Assembly (NCBI GenBank): GCA_025360005.1
Contig: JANYDA010000029.1
Coordinates: 1-64,000 of the forward strand
DNA length: 64,000 nucleotides
Origin: Fibrobacteria bacterium
Lineage (GTDB): Bacteria; Fibrobacterota; Fibrobacteria; UBA11236
Reading direction: 5' to 3'
The position numbers were made by a program, and so were the translations under genes. How positions within the stretch are numbered: position 1 is the stretch's first letter; every line of letters starts with the position of its first letter. Positions 61,879 to 64,000 of the stretch are shown here, one piece after another. A model generated the notes under the pieces. That model was not told where the DNA came from. It did not search any database and was given only the letters and a program-made list of their open reading frames with translations.

Positions 61879-62134
61879 GCCGCCGGACCTTCTGGATCGC
61901 GTCTTCCACGTCGCTCTTCTTAAGACCGGCTTTCTTGGCATACTGCCGTGTAGCCTTCGCCAGCTTCTCGAACTCCTCCATGCTGGGCGTTTCAATGGGC
62001 TTGAGCATGACATTGGCTCCGTCCGTGAAGACCATCATTTTGGCCCCTTCCTTGAGCCCGATGAGCTTGCGAATATCTTCGGGGATGACCACTTGCCCCT
62101 TCGTGGATAGACTGGTGATTGCGCTATTGTACAT
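61862..62134 (-). CDS. AbrB/SpoVT-type antitoxin
   Basis: DNA-binding antitoxin of 90 aa. The N-terminal swapped-hairpin AbrB fold is clear (AITSLSTKGQVVIPEDIRKL, then IGLKEGAKMMVF). The C-terminal half (SMEEFEKLAKATRQYAKKAG) is the toxin-binding part. AGGAGG lies 7 nt before the ATG at 62134. It represses its own operon in related systems; the short inverted repeat GTAAGACTGTCTTAC at 62148-62162 just upstream is a plausible operator. Confidence 0.9.
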   Translation of the reverse strand: MYNSAITSLSTKGQVVIPEDIRKLIGLKEGAKMMVFTDGANVMLKPIETPSMEEFEKLAKATRQYAKKAGLKKSDVEDAIQKVRRRARRT

Positions 62135-62147
62135 GTCCGGCCTCCTG

Positions 62148-62162
62148 GTAAGACTGTCTTAC
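62148..62162. promoter_or_regulatory. Palindrome upstream of the antitoxin, likely operator
   Basis: GTAAGAC-T-GTCTTAC, a perfect 7-bp inverted repeat 14 bp upstream of the antitoxin ATG, well placed for AbrB-type autorepression. Confidence 0.6.
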
Positions 62163-62362
62163 CAGTATACACCCTTCCGGCTTCTTCTACAAGCCTGTAT
62201 TTACCCCTCCTCGCGGTCCGCCTTGCGGATCGCGAGGCCACGCTCGGGCGAAGCGGCGGGTGCGGGCGCGTCTGTGCCTCCGCGTGTGCCCCGCACTGGC
62301 TTCTGTGCGGGCCCGGCCATGCTTTTGTATTCCCTCGCTCAGGCTGTATTGGTTGGCCGGGG

Positions 62363-62391
62363 CCTGGCCGGTTCGAGGCGAACCGGCCAGG
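62363..62391. repeat. Perfect 13-bp stem hairpin
   Basis: CCTGGCCGGTTCG (62363-62375) and CGAACCGGCCAGG (62379-62391) around AGG. No T-tract on either strand, so not a typical terminator. Confidence 0.8.
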
Positions 62392-62395
62392 GGTG

Positions 62396-62415
62396 GCGGC
62401 TAAGAGGAAGAAGCT
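62396..62415. repeat. Direct repeat copy 1 (GCGGCTAA...GAAGAAGCT)
   Basis: Matches 18 of 20 positions with 62761-62780, which overlaps the 3' end of the recombinase gene. A 12-nt partial copy (GCGGCTAAGGGG) lies at 63788-63799, immediately before the recombinase start. Copies thus bracket both the gene and the non-coding tract. Confidence 0.65.
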
Positions 62416-62512
62416 TTTCACATTAGCCGCTTGCATTCTCTTCCCTCCTCTGGGTGGGTGGGGCCGCGGGAAGGCCGTGGTGCGCCGCCTTGCGGCGCTC
62501 TGGAACCGGCAC

Positions 62513-62612
62513 GTTTGCATAAACACACTTTATACGAAGGCGGCGGAGCAGCCGGACCCGATAACTCGCAAGGCGAGTTATTAAGGGTTTGGATAAAGTG
62601 GGTTATGTAAAG
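62513..62612. repeat. attC-like or dif-like folded site
   Basis: The arm 62513-62533 pairs with 62593-62612 at 17 of 20 aligned positions (one gap), enclosing the 9-bp hairpin ATAACTCGC-AAG-GCGAGTTAT at 62561-62581. Within the left arm, cgtttgcataa (62512-62522), a 7-nt spacer and ttatacgaagg (62530-62540) form an imperfect Xer/lox-type core site (8 of 11 arm positions complementary). GGATAA-N6-TTATG at 62591-62607 is a second, weaker one. Confidence 0.45.
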
Positions 62613-62760
62613 GCGGATGAGCGACACCAGCGCTGTCCGCCGGACGTGCCGGCAGGCCTTCGGGTGCGACGAGCGGGGCGTACGGAGCGAGGAGCACCCA
62701 GCGCCGTCAGGCGCACCGCGGCGGGGGCGGAGGTGGATTCCCACGCAGTGGGACAGGGAA

Positions 62761-62780
62761 GCGGCTAAAGGGAAGAAGCT
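62761..62780. repeat. Direct repeat copy 2
   Basis: Second copy of the 20-nt repeat at 62396-62415, ending over the stop codon of the tyrosine recombinase. The two lie 365 bp apart and delimit the hairpin-rich tract. Confidence 0.65.
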
Positions 62781-63786
62781 ATTTCTCTTCATCATGAGGC
62801 AGTGGAACGGTGCGGTGATTTTTGGCGGGATGGGTTCGGTCGTGAACTTCCTTGAGCTTACGGATCGAGACATGGGTATAGATCTCCGTCGTGCTTAACT
62901 GGCTGTGTCCCAGCATCGCCTGCACATAGCGCACGTCGGCACCGCCTTCAAGCATCAAGGTCGCCATGGTGTGCCGGAACAAGTGACAGGATCCCGGCTT
63001 GCCGATGCCGGATTTCCCCACATACTTCTGCACCAGCTCGGTTAGGTAGTTCGCCGCCAGGAACTCCCCCACGTTGGTCAGGAACACGAAGCCTTCATCC
63101 GGCTCCCGCGCCAGGCGAGGCCGGGCCTCGGCCAGGTATTTCCGCACCCACAGGACCGCGCGCTCCCCGATGGGGATCATGCGGTCTTTTTTCCCCTTGC
63201 CCTCGAAGATGAACACCGTGCGACCGTCCAGGTCCACGTCGATGAGCTTGAGCTTCACCACTTCCAGACGGCGGATGCCGGTCGAGTACAGGACTTCCAA
63301 GATGGCGCGATCCCGAAGGCCAATGGGATCGGTGACATCCATTTGGCAAAGCACCTGCTCAGCCTCTTCCGAGGTCAACACATGCCGCGGCAGCCGCTTC
63401 CCCACCCGTGGCAGATCCAGGTCAGCGGCGGGATTGAAGGGCAGGATCCGCTCCTTGGAGAGGAAGCGGAAGAAGCCTCTAACGGAGAGGATATAGGAGA
63501 GCTGCGCGCGAACGCTCAGCTCCTTTCCCATCGAGGTGGTTTGGCGGCTTAGAACCTTTTGATAGCGCTCCAGGAAGGCCCGCGTGACCTCCTGCGGGCT
63601 ATTGACGCCGCGTTCCTCGCAGAAGCGGATGAACCGCACCAAGGTCGAGGTGTCCCGTTTCAGCGTGTGCTCGCTCTGGGCCTTCATCTTCCGCCAGGCG
63701 TTGTACGGGTCCACGTAGAACAGCAAGGTGCCGGGATTGGCGTACAGGGACGGCGTGACGCCGGGGCGGGGTTTCTTCCGGGCCAT
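62779..63786 (-). CDS. Tyrosine recombinase/integrase (XerC/D-like)
   Basis: Site-specific recombinase of 335 aa. The SAM-like N-terminal DNA-binding domain covers about residues 25-120. The catalytic domain carries Arg172 (STGIRRLEVV), a Lys in the beta-hairpin GKGKKDRMIPIG, His268 and Arg271 (CHLFRHTMATLMLEGGA), His294 (MLGHSQLSTT) and nucleophile Tyr303 (EIYTHV). No additional integron-integrase helix is seen between the HxxR and final His motifs, so it is Xer- or phage-like rather than a standard IntI. Its 3' end faces the hairpin tract and toxin-antitoxin genes. The ATG at 63786 is directly preceded by a copy of the GCGGCTAA repeat. Confidence 0.93.
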   Translation of the reverse strand: MARKKPRPGVTPSLYANPGTLLFYVDPYNAWRKMKAQSEHTLKRDTSTLVRFIRFCEERGVNSPQEVTRAFLERYQKVLSRQTTSMGKELSVRAQLSYILSVRGFFRFLSKERILPFNPAADLDLPRVGKRLPRHVLTSEEAEQVLCQMDVTDPIGLRDRAILEVLYSTGIRRLEVVKLKLIDVDLDGRTVFIFEGKGKKDRMIPIGERAVLWVRKYLAEARPRLAREPDEGFVFLTNVGEFLAANYLTELVQKYVGKSGIGKPGSCHLFRHTMATLMLEGGADVRYVQAMLGHSQLSTTEIYTHVSIRKLKEVHDRTHPAKNHRTVPLPHDEEK

Positions 63787-63911
63787 GGCGGCTAAGGGGC
63801 GTCGAAGACAGCGGCGGAGTGAAGAGTTTTACTTGGATTCAAAGTTCGATTTAGAAGATCTTTTTCCTCTATAGACCTTTTTCCGCCTTCATGCACTCCG
63901 TTTACCTTGGA

Positions 63912-63931
63912 AGCCCCGTCGTTATGGGGCT
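63912..63931. other. Short hairpin upstream of the recombinase
   Basis: AGCCCC (63912-63917) and GGGGCT (63926-63931) around an 8-nt loop. The 63787-63950 stretch is otherwise AT-rich (TTTTTCCTCTATAGACC) and probably holds the recombinase promoter. No gene is seen. Confidence 0.4.
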
Positions 63932-63950
63932 CGGAGGCATTTACATGACC

Positions 63951-64000
63951 CCGACCACCCCCCGACCGGGGGCCGACCAGGGGCCGACCGACCCCCGACC
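63951..64000. repeat. 11-bp period tandem repeat, cut by window end
   Basis: CCGACC occurs at 63951, 63962, 63973, 63984 and 63995, an exact 11-bp period. The five intervening bases vary (ACCCC, GGGGG, AGGGG, GACCC). The array runs off the right edge. It lies about 165 bp upstream of the recombinase start. Confidence 0.85.

Larger units (their letters stand above)
62135..62778. repeat. Hairpin-dense non-coding tract between recombinase and toxin-antitoxin
   Basis: A 644-bp stretch with no credible gene but many strong hairpins: 62209-62237 (12 of 13 bp, loop CTT), 62363-62391 (perfect 13 bp, loop AGG), 62482-62498 (7 bp, loop CTT), 62561-62581 (9 bp, loop AAG), 62701-62714 and 62739-62753. 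Three of them share the core CGC-CTT-GCG or its complement. Long imperfect arms pair 62513-62533 with 62593-62612. This resembles a folded recombination-site or non-coding cassette region of the adjacent tyrosine recombinase. Confidence 0.65.

Noticed and set aside
62363-62391. tRNA-like TTCGA within the 13-bp hairpin
   Set aside because: No cloverleaf, anticodon arm or acceptor stem surrounds it; it is the apex of a simple hairpin.
62779-63786. Calling the recombinase a standard integron integrase (IntI)
   Set aside because: The extra helix between the HxxR and final His motifs that defines IntI is not visible; only the geometry of the surrounding repeats is integron-like.
63951-64000. CRISPR array at the right edge
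   Set aside because: An 11-bp period with 6-bp constant units is far too short for CRISPR repeats and spacers, and no cas gene is present.

Overview
The window reads as a chromosomal segment of a GC-rich, motile, Gram-negative bacterium, most likely a member or relative of the Fibrobacterota. The strongest lineage clue is a TIGR02147/DUF4423-type protein, a family I recall as expanded in Fibrobacter, coupled to a secreted DUF2341/LamG lipoprotein. Three secreted proteins have C-terminal tails resembling type IX sorting domains, and there are outer-membrane machines (secretin, usher). No rRNA, tRNA or CRISPR was recognised. Most long ORFs opposite the real genes are GC-rich shadows.

Layout. 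1-1815: two short flagellins, one behind a clear sigma-28 promoter. 2540-7404: DUF2341/LamG lipoprotein, its TIGR02147 partner, a GSDH-type beta-propeller protein and a small orphan. 7537-10752 (minus): cheR-cheD-cheY-cheX-cheB. 10952-16352: a stand-alone MCP-type sensor, a MASE1/PAS histidine kinase and an NtrC-type sigma-54 activator. 16369-20346: two divergent secreted proteins (DUF5060/apiosidase-like hydrolase and beta-propeller). 20687-29649 (plus): small protein-cheA-cheW-mcp, then mcp-receiver/phosphatase-like-histidine kinase. 29659-33521: phosphohexomutase, NDH-2, GNAT. 34192-40232: an unusual chaperone-usher-like surface fibre locus. 40463-49498: cNMP/FHA protein, CstA, sigma-70 factor, DUF433, CPA2 antiporter, ECF sigma/anti-sigma and DUF547. 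49536-60270 (minus): a nine-gene type II secretion/type IV pilus-like operon with 1-4 nt overlaps throughout. 60464-64000: an accessory end with an RHS tail, PIN/AbrB toxin-antitoxin, a hairpin-dense non-coding tract, a tyrosine recombinase and an 11-bp-period tandem repeat running off the window.

How it fits together. The three chemotaxis transcription units each begin with a nearly identical sigma-54 promoter (TGGCAYGG-N3-TTGCC). Each also carries a shared CCACCCCTTT box 66-99 bp upstream. The kinase/NtrC pair between the two chemotaxis blocks is the obvious candidate activator, which suggests a self-contained sigma-54 chemotaxis regulon next to sigma-28 flagellin.

The best candidates for something undescribed are that regulon, the chaperone-usher locus (three pilin-like subunits, a chaperone, and an usher with a duplicated N-terminal domain), and the recombinase-associated hairpin platform at the right end.
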